Shown in pieces: positions 1-11,400 of a stretch of 64,000 bases of DNA. The notes beneath the pieces are model-generated. The model made no database searches, was not told where the DNA came from, and saw only the letters and a program-made list of their open reading frames with translations. The position numbers and the translations under genes were made by a program. Origin of the DNA: Symsagittifera roscoffensis (taxonomy: Eukaryota > Xenacoelomorpha > Acoela > Convolutidae); the NCBI RefSeq assembly GCF_963678635.1, contig NC_087067.1:42682696-42746695 (forward strand), given 5' to 3'. The first letter of the stretch is position 1. Each line of letters opens with the position of its first letter.

Positions 1-1167
1 AAATTCATAAGTGACGCACGCCAATTATGACGCATTAGCAGTACCAGTCAATTTGAACAAAAAAGAAATTTGCCAACTAACATGCCTCAATTTATAGAGC
101 AGTCTCGGAGCAGTAATTTTATGAAAAAATTCAATGTAATGAATTTTTTTTGTTAATTTGAGATTTTTTGTGAAAATCATCCCCCACACGCCATATTAAA
201 TACAAAGTGATAACTTTAGCCCCAAGTAACAAATCAATTATGGCAAATAAGCTTCCTTCAGCCAATTTGGAACAATTTTAAGATGGATTAAATCTCCGCC
301 TACACATGAATAGCGCGAATTATATCGCGGGTTAATTGTCACAAATTGGCAATAATGGCAATCTTTAAACCCCCATAACTTTACGAAAAAAGATCACAGC
401 TGAAATATTTTTTCAAATTTAAGCTCAGGACAACAACACCTTTTGAATGTTATAAAATAACTCCGTCAAAAAAAACGGCTAGTTGAAAAGTCGGAAATTG
501 TCTGAAGAAAAAACCCACCCCGAGCACAAATATTCCGTTCTTTTCGTTACGAAAGTTGAAACAATAATTAACGCGCAATGTAGGTTGTTCTAATGAGGCA
601 TAAGCGGCCAAATAAATCTTTCAAAATTGACCTGAGTCACCAACTTGCTCTTATTACGTTGCCTCTCGCAAAATGTAACACTTGCAGAATTTTGTAGCAG
701 GTTCAACATCTTGATGGTCGTATTCTTGTAATATTTGGATAGTGTTTTTTTTTTCATTTTTAACTTGGTTTTGCAATTTTTTTTGTGAGATTTTTGCCTC
801 AAAAGCAAATAACATAGATTTTAATTTAACTTTTTAAGAATGCTTCAATTCCAATTTTCTGCAAAGCTCTGAATGTTCCGATTGCTTTTTAAGGTCTATG
901 GAGCAGTAATCACATAAAAAAAACTAAATGAAGGATTGTTGCTGCGTTTTCTTTAGCAATCAAGAATTCTAAAGACCAAGAGTCGACTTTTTCCATAAAT
1001 CATCATTTCTCTCTTGCTTTATTTTGAAATGACCATTATCTTCAGGCATCTTCCCATTCAGTCTGGTGATAAAACGCCTGCTGGAAATTAGGTCGGCGGT
1101 TTGAAACCCAGCTGAATGTTTTTTTTTTGACATAAGAACTTACATTTTTAATAATTTCAGTGTGTTT

Positions 1168-1500
1168 TTTCAACCGATAGGGTTAATTTCATAAGTACAT
1201 AAGAATTGCATACGTATGTTACCAATTTCACAGACATAAGCAATTGTTGTTTTTATCAATTTATTTAAAACACAGAGGCAAAGCTGCAGCTTCGCAAACA
1301 TGGTCGAGAGAGCGGCAAAATATTCAGGAGCTTTAAAATGCAGAAAAACACCTATTTTTTCGTGTAATAATTTTAAATGTAATAAATTAAAGGCAACCAC
1401 AGAAACTTTGCAAGCGATAAAATAGAAAGTGTAAGGCCAAATTTTGTATCAAAAATTTCTCGAAATATAAAGAGCTGAACAAATTTTATGAAGGAGTTTT
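1168..1500. repeat. Dispersed repeat, module A, copy 1
   Basis: This stretch is closely similar to 13653-13980. Both carry a hairpin-like core (GCAAAGCTGCAGCTTCGC) and a short minus-strand frame MVAFNL.HLKLL. The minus-strand frame is probably incidental. No transposase was seen, so it may be a short non-autonomous element. Confidence 0.65.
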
Positions 1501-1705
1501 CATTATTGTTCTATTGTATGAAACAAATATTTTTTTTTTGCTTCAATCGATAAATTAGAAAAAAACTGTATCATTTCATTGCATATCAAATGTCAAAACA
1601 CATAGTTTTACACAGAAGCGAAGTTGTATTTCGCATACACAAGCAAAAATATGACCGATAACGCTACTGGGAAAAACTGAGTATAACTTTGGGTCTACAA
1701 ATTTT

Positions 1706-2165
1706 CTTAAGTGACGCACGCCAATTATGAGTCTTCATAATTGCTAAGTGGCGCAAGCCAATTATGACGCATTAGCAGTACCAGTCAATTTGGAAGAAAA
1801 AAAATTACCAACTAATATGCCTCAATTTATAAAGCGGACGCACTTTAACTAGTATACGAAAAAGTTCATTAAAAACTTCCGATCCTACCCAGGTTCAAAC
1901 CCTCTTATTTTGAGGTGGATCTTCTTCCGTACCTCTACACTATAGATCCATAATACATAGTGTTAAAGTGCTATTTGTAATACAATAGTCTGTGTTAACC
2001 TGCTTAGCATTGGCTGTACTTCATAGCTGGTTATTCATCAAAATGAACACTTTCAAAATGAACACATTTTATCGCAACAATATTTGCGTGCAACAATATT
2101 TGCGATTTAGGTTGGAAAAAAAAGATAGTTCATACTATAACACAAGCATTGCTTGTGTAAGCAAG
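1706..2165. repeat. Dispersed repeat, module B, copy 1
   Basis: Closely similar to 13083-13510; a partial copy of its beginning is at 1-110 and copies of its end are at 14035-14180. The end carries a short inverted repeat around ACACAAGC...GCTTGTGT. In copy 1 module A precedes B; in copy 2 the order is reversed. Confidence 0.65.
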
Positions 2166-2274
2166 ATTGTTTAAGTTGATGTCAATAAAATTGACAACCT
2201 GTTATAAGAAAAATTATGACTTGCTGGAAATTGAAAACAAACTTTGCTTTCAAACAGCGAAAAGTTCATATAAC

Positions 2275-2486
2275 CTTGTGAGCTTTAGCCTCCAAAATAG
2301 CTCCATGCAGGAACATGAGATTGTACAGATTACAGCAGAATGCAAACATGTTGCCATCACTTTGGATCTCCTTCAAGTCTAGTCCCTCCAATTGCGCTGT
2401 GTCTTCTAAGATGGCCTCTAAGTCGTAACTATCACAGAAGATAAGAAGATCTTCACCCTTGACCAGACTGGAACTGTTGCAACAGT
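2275..2486 (-). CDS. Exon 14, last visible exon of the spastizin-like gene
   Basis: A pyrimidine tract and CTACTTCAG acceptor lead into DCCNSSSLVKGEDLLIFCDS, then YDLEAILEDTAQLEGLDLKE, then CNLYNLMFLHGAILEAKAHK. A weak donor (AAG then GTTATA) would end it in phase 0; reading through gives only two more codons and TGA near 2266. If the gene is spastizin-like, the C-terminal part including the FYVE finger must lie to the left of the window. No convincing further exon was found in 1-2274. Confidence 0.65.
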
Positions 2487-5400
2487 CTGAAGTAGAAAAA
2501 AAGATAGTTAAAAGAAAAAGAAAAAATCCCACTACAAAAAAGTGAAGTCCTGGAAAGAAATTGACCAAAACTTTAAATTTTAAGAAATTGGAAGTCAAAA
2601 ATCCTACCGTCGAAGAAGAGAATCAACTTCATCAGAATATCCTCCAGCACTTCATTGGGAGACTTTTTCATCACTTTCTGTCCGTCAGATTCACCTGTCA
2701 TGTCAGACGACACGTGACTACTCAAGTGTGAAATAGTGTCTGGAAGGGGCGGAGCCATCGGGTTCAAATTCAACGCCTGATGAATCAAATCAAATTATTT
2801 TATAATGGTGCTCAAATTATCCGAGAAACCACTTTAAATTTTTCTGTAATTATTGACAAAAAAATAAGCAAGCTAAAAGTTCATATCGGTTTTTCTCGAC
2901 ACCGAGGTAATTTTTCAAAACTTTCGTACATCGGTTTAACCACCTATTAAAGGGCCAATCTGACGTTTATATATTGCTATTGATTTTAGAAAAACCGTAA
3001 ACAAAACACTGTAAGCTTGGAAAAAACAGACCTGAAACTTATTTTTTTACCTCGTGAAAACAAAAAAAAACACTCAAATTTATCCTGTTTTAAAGCTTTT
3101 TAAGGGTCCACACTACCTTATGAGAACAGGACATCACTGAATCTGTGTTGTAAGACAAGGTGAGGCAGCGCCATGGCAAAGATACGAGGAGTCGGTTGCA
3201 GACGATCTCGGACAAGTTAATATGAAGCTTGTCGCAAAGATCTTCTAACGACTTCAGCGGAATTTGCTTCTCGAAAACCAAGTCACAAATCAGTTCCGTT
3301 GGACTATAGGTCAGTAACGTAAAAGGGCAAATTGATAATTTTTTGATCGCAAGTCTTGTTTCGGACGATGTTTTAAATGACCAAGGCTCCGAAGGCGCGG
3401 CATTAGATTCCAGTTGGATCAAATTTTGAGCGAAACTTTTGATGTATTCGTAGAAAACGTCAAGAAAGTATGTTCGTTTTGGAGGTTCGCGGGCGAAGGC
3501 TATTTCCTTCTCAGTGCACGATTTGTAGAGGTCCTTCAGAATGGGGTCTGGCTGAGAGAATGCACGAAGGTAATCTTTCATCGCCTAAAAATGAGGGTTA
3601 AACAGAATATCAGGGGGTTTCTAAAGATCTAATTTGATCATTTGTGCAAGTTTGATACAATACAAGTTTGATTAAAAAATTATACAATAACTTTTTGTCA
3701 TACCTAGTACATTAATCACTGGTTGTATGATCAAACTGAGATTTTCGTAAGCAGGGGGGGGGGTAAATGAATCAAACGGCAATTTTTTTCAAAAAAAAAA
3801 AACAAAGTTAAAATTTCAGTCCTAAAACAACCGAAGAAAAAATACAATCTCTATATCAGAGAAAACTATCTTCTTTTATTAATAATTTAAGGATTCAATG
3901 AAAAAAAAATTGAAATCTAATGTGTCCTTTTTGTTAATACTTTTTACTAACCGCATGTAATATATCTCTCATGGCATTTTCCTTTTCTAGACGTTTCGCA
4001 ATTGCTTGTTGTTCTGCTATTTCCACGCTTGGCTCAATTTTGGCTCCTTTGCTGCCCTTTCCCCCTTTTCCCAAACTGCGCTGACTCTGAGACAACGCTG
4101 TTGCTGATCTCTGTTGGCTCGATGAGGCGTCGGCTTTTAAGTCTTTATGAGTAGATTCCAGCACTCGCATCAATTCTCTTCTAGCTCGTTTTTGACTCTC
4201 GATTAGATTTTCAAACCTGGAAAAATGTTCAACAAATAATCAATTTGTCAATAACATTCCTTAAAATAAATACTTAAAATTCGCTCGAATAGGGAGGGAC
4301 CGCTCGCTTTAAAACTACGACAAACAGAAAATCATTTTCTTCAAATTTACGACAACCAGAAATCTCGAGATTTGCACATACTACACAACAAGATCTTAAG
4401 TGAGTTATTCTGGTGAAATTTGAAAACAGTAGATTCAAATCATAACGCACCTAAAAAGGTTTTCAAACCGTTTTTTTTCCTGTCTTTTTTTTTCAGTAAA
4501 CACGTGCGTTACTCGGAAAAAATACTAATTTTACTTTGCTCTTAAGGCATCTTTGACAGGCTCACTGCCTTTTGACGTCTTTCCAAGTGTACTAATTGTA
4601 AAATACTTGGTAACGAATTTATTAAAGGTTTCGGTCTTGAGAAAAAAAAAGAATAAAAAATTAGATTTAGCTTGATTTCCAAGATGAACAAACGGTCAGC
4701 ATTTTAGTTTCAAATGTATTTAAAACATGAGTTTCTGTAAATAACTTGCCGGCCGTAGGGCACCTAGTAACGAATATCTGCCCCATGTAACGAACAGAGC
4801 CATCGGCTCATTTTAAAGCATTTTGGTTTTATAGAAGAGGTGGAGGGGGGGGGGGGTGGGGGTTGTCAGCGGTTCAACAGATTCAAAACATACTGGTCAT
4901 ATGAGCTGGCCGCAAGAGGCAATGTTGTGCTGGCCAACATTTTAATGAAGTTCCTTTCTTCACATGCTTCTGTTTTCAGCATATCATTCAGTGTTACGAT
5001 CGCATACTGAAATCCACCAATTTCGCCCAATTCTCTTTTCGGCTCATTGACCTCCAGAAACGAACTCACCAGACCAAAGTTCTCTTCAATTATAGTTCTC
5101 AAAACGCTAATAGGCAATGGGCATGAACAAGCTATGTCAAATTTAAGCATAAGTTCGATGTAGTTTGAGGGTAGTATGAATTTGGTGAAGGCAGTTTGCG
5201 CTTCAGGGCTGAGAATTGAGGAGAAGTCGGGAAGTTTGAACGAGTCGAAGAAGTTCTCGAGGAGTTGCGGGATGTTCATGTTCCCAATGCCACTTTGAGC
5301 TTTACTCGTGAGGCGCTGCAGAAACGAAGCAGACCCTAAACGAAAAGCATTAAAAGAAAGGCTTCAGCAAACAACACGCTATGCTTTATGGCTGAAAAAT

Positions 5401-8400
5401 CCGTTGAAAATCAGTTTGGCCGCAAAAACCGGTCGAGTAAGAACAATTTTCTCGTTTTTAGGCCGACAAAATCTATGTTCCGTTTTCCTCTCAAAACATT
5501 ATATGCCATTTTGGCAAAAGTTTTGCGCTGCATGCAAATTTAAAAATATACCTAAAATGACAGTTTATGCCCATTTTTAGAAAGTTTTAACCAAAGATGG
5601 AATTTTTTTGTCGCGCGGTCTCCACAGATTTTGTTTAGTTTGGCGCAGCCTTTGCAAAAACTTTAGGTTTGACGAGGAGACTCATTCGCGTACCCAGGCG
5701 GTCAAAACCCTGAAGGAAGAATCGCGGCAATCCCCCATCAGCCATTCATCCTAGACTTCATGTCTTTTGACTGGTAGCTGCTAGAGCTTGGAATACATAT
5801 AATGCGCTTTAGCTGCTATTGATTAAATTTGAGATTGCATTTATTCGAGTTCACCTTGATGCCACAAGAAAAAAATAGGGATCGTATCTCCATTTAAAAA
5901 ATAAAAACAGAATCGGGATCTCACTGTCAACGATTTCGAGCCCCTCAGCCTCATCATGGTTCCCCCCTCTATCTTCATCTTCTTCTGCGATAGTGAATGC
6001 ACCTCCCCTCTGTCTCCTCACACCCCCTCCCCCGCCACCTCCTCTGCCCCCCTCGCCACCTGCCTCCTTGTCCCCACACTCTGTCACTTTGCGCCATAGT
6101 TGGTCATAGCCCACTTCTATGGCCACAAATTTCTCCACTTCTGAGACACTTATATTGTACCTGCAATGAACATTTCATAACTGTATAATTTCGACAACTA
6201 AGTGAAAAACTAAGTTTTCATAATGAAATTTTGTTTTCAGTCAGCAGTTTGTTGTTGCATAAGAAAGCTGCTAAAACAGTTTCTGTTTCGACCACTAAAA
6301 GCGTGGAGCAACTTTGCTTTCAACTATTTATTCTCGCAAAACCTGGTATCATGCAAAAAAACGTCAAGTGGAGTCGAGTTATAGTTTATAGTATTAAAGT
6401 CTTTCAGTAGCAGTGTGAGTTCCAATAAAAACCAGCCATTTTTTTAAAAGCTTTTTTGGATTTTTTTGGCAATTTGGGTCATAACCATAACTTTGATCAC
6501 TAGAATTTAAAAAATTTGATGAGAGGATCTGACCAAAATTCTATAAATTAGGCCTGCTCGATAATTATAGTAAGTTATGCATATTGGACAACAGTTTTCT
6601 TCGAAAAATAATTACACACCAAGCCGAAACTGAGCTTCGCACCACTTGCGATACCAATAAAAATATGATGAAAATAACACGACGTTCAAAAAGTACCACA
6701 CAAGATTTTGAAAAAACTATAATTAAAAAATTAAGTACAAAATTAAAACAAAAAAATTTAAATTAAATTTTTTTTTCATGTATAAGTTTATAAAATTATT
6801 TTAAAGTGGTCCTTCGAGGGTTAGTTTTGAGCATTGGAAAACTTCTTGTCAGATTCTTACCTATCTCAAAAAAAAAGACCAGAATTGTTTAGTTAACCAA
6901 CTAAGTTAAACGAGCCTACAAAAAAACAGACAGCCAAAAAGCTGAAAATCAATCGAATTTTCAATGCTCAAAAATTCAATGCTCAGAGATATTTGCAACA
7001 TAATCTTATGGGGAAAAAATCCATCTACCGCCCTCATAGAATCCCTGAGTGCTATATGTAGTGTATGCAAGGTGCTTCACTTTATTGGGAAAATAAATCA
7101 GCAGAAATTAAATTGACAACAATAACTAAAGCCGAAAAATCAACAAGAAAAAATTCATATCGCAATTCTAAAAATATAAATACAATGATCAGAACTTTAG
7201 ATACACATATAATGAGTTACTAGCAGCCAGTAGTTATATTTTTTTCAAGAGTTTCAGCATGTCGATAGCAGAAATGATTTAAGAGATTTCGGTAAAATAA
7301 TTGTTAAAGCGAAAAAGGTCTATATTCCGATTATATCACGCTTGTTAAACGCAAGCGTAAAAAAGCAAAAAAATCCAATACTTATTCAAAAATTGTTTCA
7401 AAATTTCAAGATTTTTAGCAAAATTTTCTCAAAAATGCAATATTATAATTATATACCTCCATGGTCGCATTATTCGTTCAAAGTTAGACTAAAAACCAAA
7501 AATTTCAAACCGGTTTTTCTCAACACTGAGACAACTTCATGAATTCTTCCAGTTTTGTTTGAGTAATTCGGTGGAACAACTTTAATATGATGTATAACGC
7601 GACCTACTCGATGATTATTTGTGGTACCTGATTTTGCGTGGAGATAAAACATAGACACACATGAAGATAAAGTTACTGCCCGTTTTCAGTGGTCGGAGCC
7701 AGAAGTTCCCAGAACTTACCTCTGTCTGATGTTGTCTGCCAATTCGAAGTCTTTTCTCCACAGACAGTTGAACAGAAGGGACACTGGGTCCCCCAGCATC
7801 TGTTCCACACAGGAGGCCTCAAAGGCACCGGGAGAGGAGATCAACTCACTCAGGTCCCCGATGTCACGAGTGTTGATTTTGTCTAATAATGGGGAAATAA
7901 AACTCGTTTAAGACACGGAGCTAATTTATATGTTAAACAGGGGCAGACGGTTGCTGTGCAAATAGCACAGAATTTTCTGACCATATTTTAGGATAAAAAA
8001 GTAGGAAAAGGTTTTCTTGTTTTTTTTTTTCAAATCGGTGTCGTTTTTTGTGTAATTTGAGAAAAAGACCTGAAGGAAAGCCTAAAACTTGAGATATTCG
8101 ACAGTTATAAGTTAAAAAATTACTTAAAAAAAATAATTCAAAACATTTTCAATTTTTTTACAGCAATTTTAATAAGTTTTTGAGGGGCCTAATTGCTCAA
8201 AATTGAACTGAAACTCGAAAATTTGAACCAGTTTCGAAAGACGACTGGGACAGCTTTAACATGGTATATCACTCGACTCATTCCGATGATTATGGGAAAA
8301 CTAAAACACGAATGCGAAGTTTCTCCCCATTTTCAATAGTCTGAGCAAAAAATTTGACTAGTTTCTGTCATAGTTTTGCTTTGAGTGGTCACCGTTAGGC

Positions 8401-11400
8401 CAGCGGCCTGCTTTAGAACGAGAACAACTAATAATTTTTAAGGTATTTTTAGTTTTTGAGCTCCATATAAACTTTTTCCGTGAACCGCAGTTACAGTTAG
8501 AAAGAAGTTTCATAAATTTACACAGAGGTGAAGCGGAGCTTCACACCACTTGCGATACCAAACAGACATAGCATTGCAAGCTAGCAGACAGAAATTGAAA
8601 CAAAGCCACTAAGTCGAAAAAAATAGAACATTTCGAAAAAACCATAACTACAAAATTTTCAGAAATTTGTCTGGAATAATGTTCAATTTGACAAAAACAC
8701 GTCCAAAAACACAATAACTGTTTAAAAGGTATTCAGACACAAAAATTGAGCGGCAGGTCAGCCGGCAAAAGTTAGTAAGAATCCCGTTGAGCAAAATTGT
8801 TTTCAACTGAAAAGCTTTTTAAAAGTCCAAAAATCTAAATGTTTACTCTCCCCCCGCCGGAAACACAAAAAAAGCGTTAAAATCTATTTTTCATTTAAAA
8901 TAACGCTTAAATAGGTCACATACTCGATAAATCATAAGCAAAAAAAAATGAGGCCAAATAAACCATCAAAAAAAAACGAGAAAAAATACAAACTTAGTAA
9001 ATTTACAAATTACAGTTACAAATCAAAACTTTTTCAGTTACAATAAAAAAAATTACAGCCCAGCAAAAATACAGCAACTATGCCGACCAAACATAAGGCA
9101 ACTAAACCGACCATACCTAAGCAGTTATATAACAGGTCGACAATTTTTCGAAACAATACTTTCCTCTTGAATAAAAAAGCTCTGGCCAGAATCGAACTCA
9201 GGACTTCACCACCTCGGCGTATTTGTTTTTTTCAAAAACCATGTGTGCCTGAAAAACTAGAAGATTTTGATTTTGATGTAAGTCAAGCTATCATATGTTT
9301 TTCAAATTGAAAAGACTGCGGAGCCGATTTAGTTCTCCACTTACGCTATATAGCGGGCATTAAGGATCTAAGTTAGAAATTTTCAAATCCCTAAATCACA
9401 AGTAAAGATCACAAGTGAATGCTTTTAGTTTTGAGCTCAAGGCATCAATCTATTTCAAATTCTATTAGAAGAGTATGTTTTTGCTCATTCACTTACGACA
9501 TGTTCTTTTACGACAAGGCGTGAACGAAAAATGAATTATTAGAACGCATGAATGAAAAAAGAAATCATTTGCATAGTTTCGCGCACTTTTCTGGGCTCTT
9601 TCAAAATTTTCCGGGCTCTTTCACAATTTTCCGACATCTTTCCCTCAGAAAGAGCAAAAACATACTCTTCAACAGTTAGAACATAGTTGAAGATGGCCTC
9701 GGGCAAAAGAACCGCACTTGGGATGATTTTCTTCAGGCCGGGCTCTTTTCCCTCGGGCATCTTTCAACTATGTTCTAACTACTACAAAGTTTCATTAAAA
9801 CTGCTAGATAAGAAGTCGAAGTTTATATTAAGATAAAAAACCACTCCAGCACAAATTTTTGATCAATTTTTTTTTTGAAAGACCAATCAAAAAACGACAA
9901 CTTGTAATGATATGTTAAGCGGCAATTGCTGATTCTTGAGCAATATATCACTCGTGCCAAAAGTAAACCGTAGCAAGCAGCTACTACTTATTTGAGTGAA
10001 TATTGCAAGTTTAAAAGTGCAGTTTTTTCTTACGATTTTCTTCAGTAAACTTTCATAACGCGGGGTGATTAAGCATCCTTATTTATCGATGAATCAGTAA
10101 AAACACATTAGAATGCATCCATGATTCAGAGATTGTAAAATAAGATTATAATTATAGTTGGAACTATATTTATAGTTTAAAATTATTTAGGAATTTTCTA
10201 GCGTTGATTTTTGGAATTTTTAGAGAAGTACCAATAATAAAACCTCACACGGTTTTGACTGCGCAGCAAAAAAAACTAAAGAAAGTGCCTATTACAATCT
10301 TGAAAACACATTTGCAAAAAGAATCAATTTTGACAAAAATTTCATCGATGTTTTTTTTAATCAATGACGACAAAATCTGAACTTCCCAGCGTTGATTCAT
10401 CGATGGAACATTTCTAACTCATTGCTGAATAAAAAAAAACTATATTTTAGTTTTCTCTAGCTATCGATGGCCTTATATAAATCAGCGTTTATCTATGAAA
10501 CAATAGTGATCACTATTCATCGGGAGCACTCTCTGCACAATTTTTAACAATTCAAACTGTCAATTTTGAAAAAATAAAAATAATTTTTCTTTCAGAGCAA
10601 CTCGAAAAAGTTTTGGATTCTCGTTCTAGAATCAATTTTATTAATCTTACACCTAGTTTCTGTTATTTTTTTTTGTGTTTTTCGACAGAAATTTTGGGAT
10701 GGTTATCTTGCAAGATTCTTGCAAGATAGCCGCACTCTTCCAATATTCTTGCAAGATAACCTCTATCTTGCAAGATAACCTCCATCTTGCAAGATAACCC
10801 TCTTTTGCTAGAATCTTGCAAGATAACCTCCCTTGATCGACTAGGGAAATCATCAAAGTTCGAAAACTGAATTTTTAAAGATGCAGCTATTGCTATTTAT
10901 GTTAGTTGAACTCGGTAAACACATTTGATCTTCAGAGGCAGTCATGATGGTAGAAATATATTCGGTAAAAGGGATCGACAAAAACAAACCTGGATATCTA
11001 CAAATTAGGTCGCCCCACTCCCCACTCGAAGGCAACTTCTCCTCCAATCCAACAGTTGTCACTATTCTGAACCTCGTCTCCGCTTCTTCCAGAACATTCT
11101 CGAACAATTCCGTCCTCTTGATTAAATTATCAGGCATTAGTTGTGAGGTTTTATCGTGGAGAGTTTTGCAGTTATGTTTGAGGAATTTGAGCATTGAATG
11201 AACAAAATAAGTGTTCACAACGTAGCGAGAGGACTCCTTAGTGGGTTCGCCATCTTCAGTTTGAGTTCTCTCTAGTGTAGAAAAAAGAAGATTAATCTCC
11301 AATCTGATTGTAGTATAGAAGCAAATTCTGTTTAAACGATGAACACAGATGCGAAGTTGCAGTCCAAAAACACCGGCAAAAAAATAGTAGACTGAAGCTT

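Larger units (their letters stand above)
1..2274. other. Left flank or intron with dispersed repeats
   Basis: AT-rich DNA with no exon that I can support. It holds pieces of a dispersed repeat at about 1-110, 1168-1500 and 1706-2165, described separately. If the gene continues to the left this is intron; otherwise it is 3' flank. Confidence 0.6.
7883..10989 (-). other. Large intron between exons 8 and 7
   Basis: 3.1 kb intron. It holds a GAAGC-type dispersed repeat near 8520, a short tandem and inverted repeat at 9587-9779, and a palindromic minisatellite at 10700-10830. No coding exon keeping phase was found in it. Confidence 0.6.

Noticed and set aside
1992..2382. + strand frames of 60-71 codons near the left end
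   Set aside because: They lie in the dispersed repeat or opposite exon 14 and have no supporting features.
3752..4862. G-runs as possible G-quadruplexes
   Set aside because: Two homopolymer G runs occur in introns. They lack the four-tract spacing of a classic quadruplex, although long runs can fold; no evidence of function.
9539..9760. Minus-strand frame of 73 codons
   Set aside because: It spans the inverted and tandem repeat at 9587-9779, so its openness comes from low-complexity sequence. It is not in phase with exon 7 or 8.
10853..11201. Frame extending past exon 7 on both strands
   Set aside because: Only the part from 10990 to 11271 has splice sites that keep phase; the rest is intron or antisense shadow.
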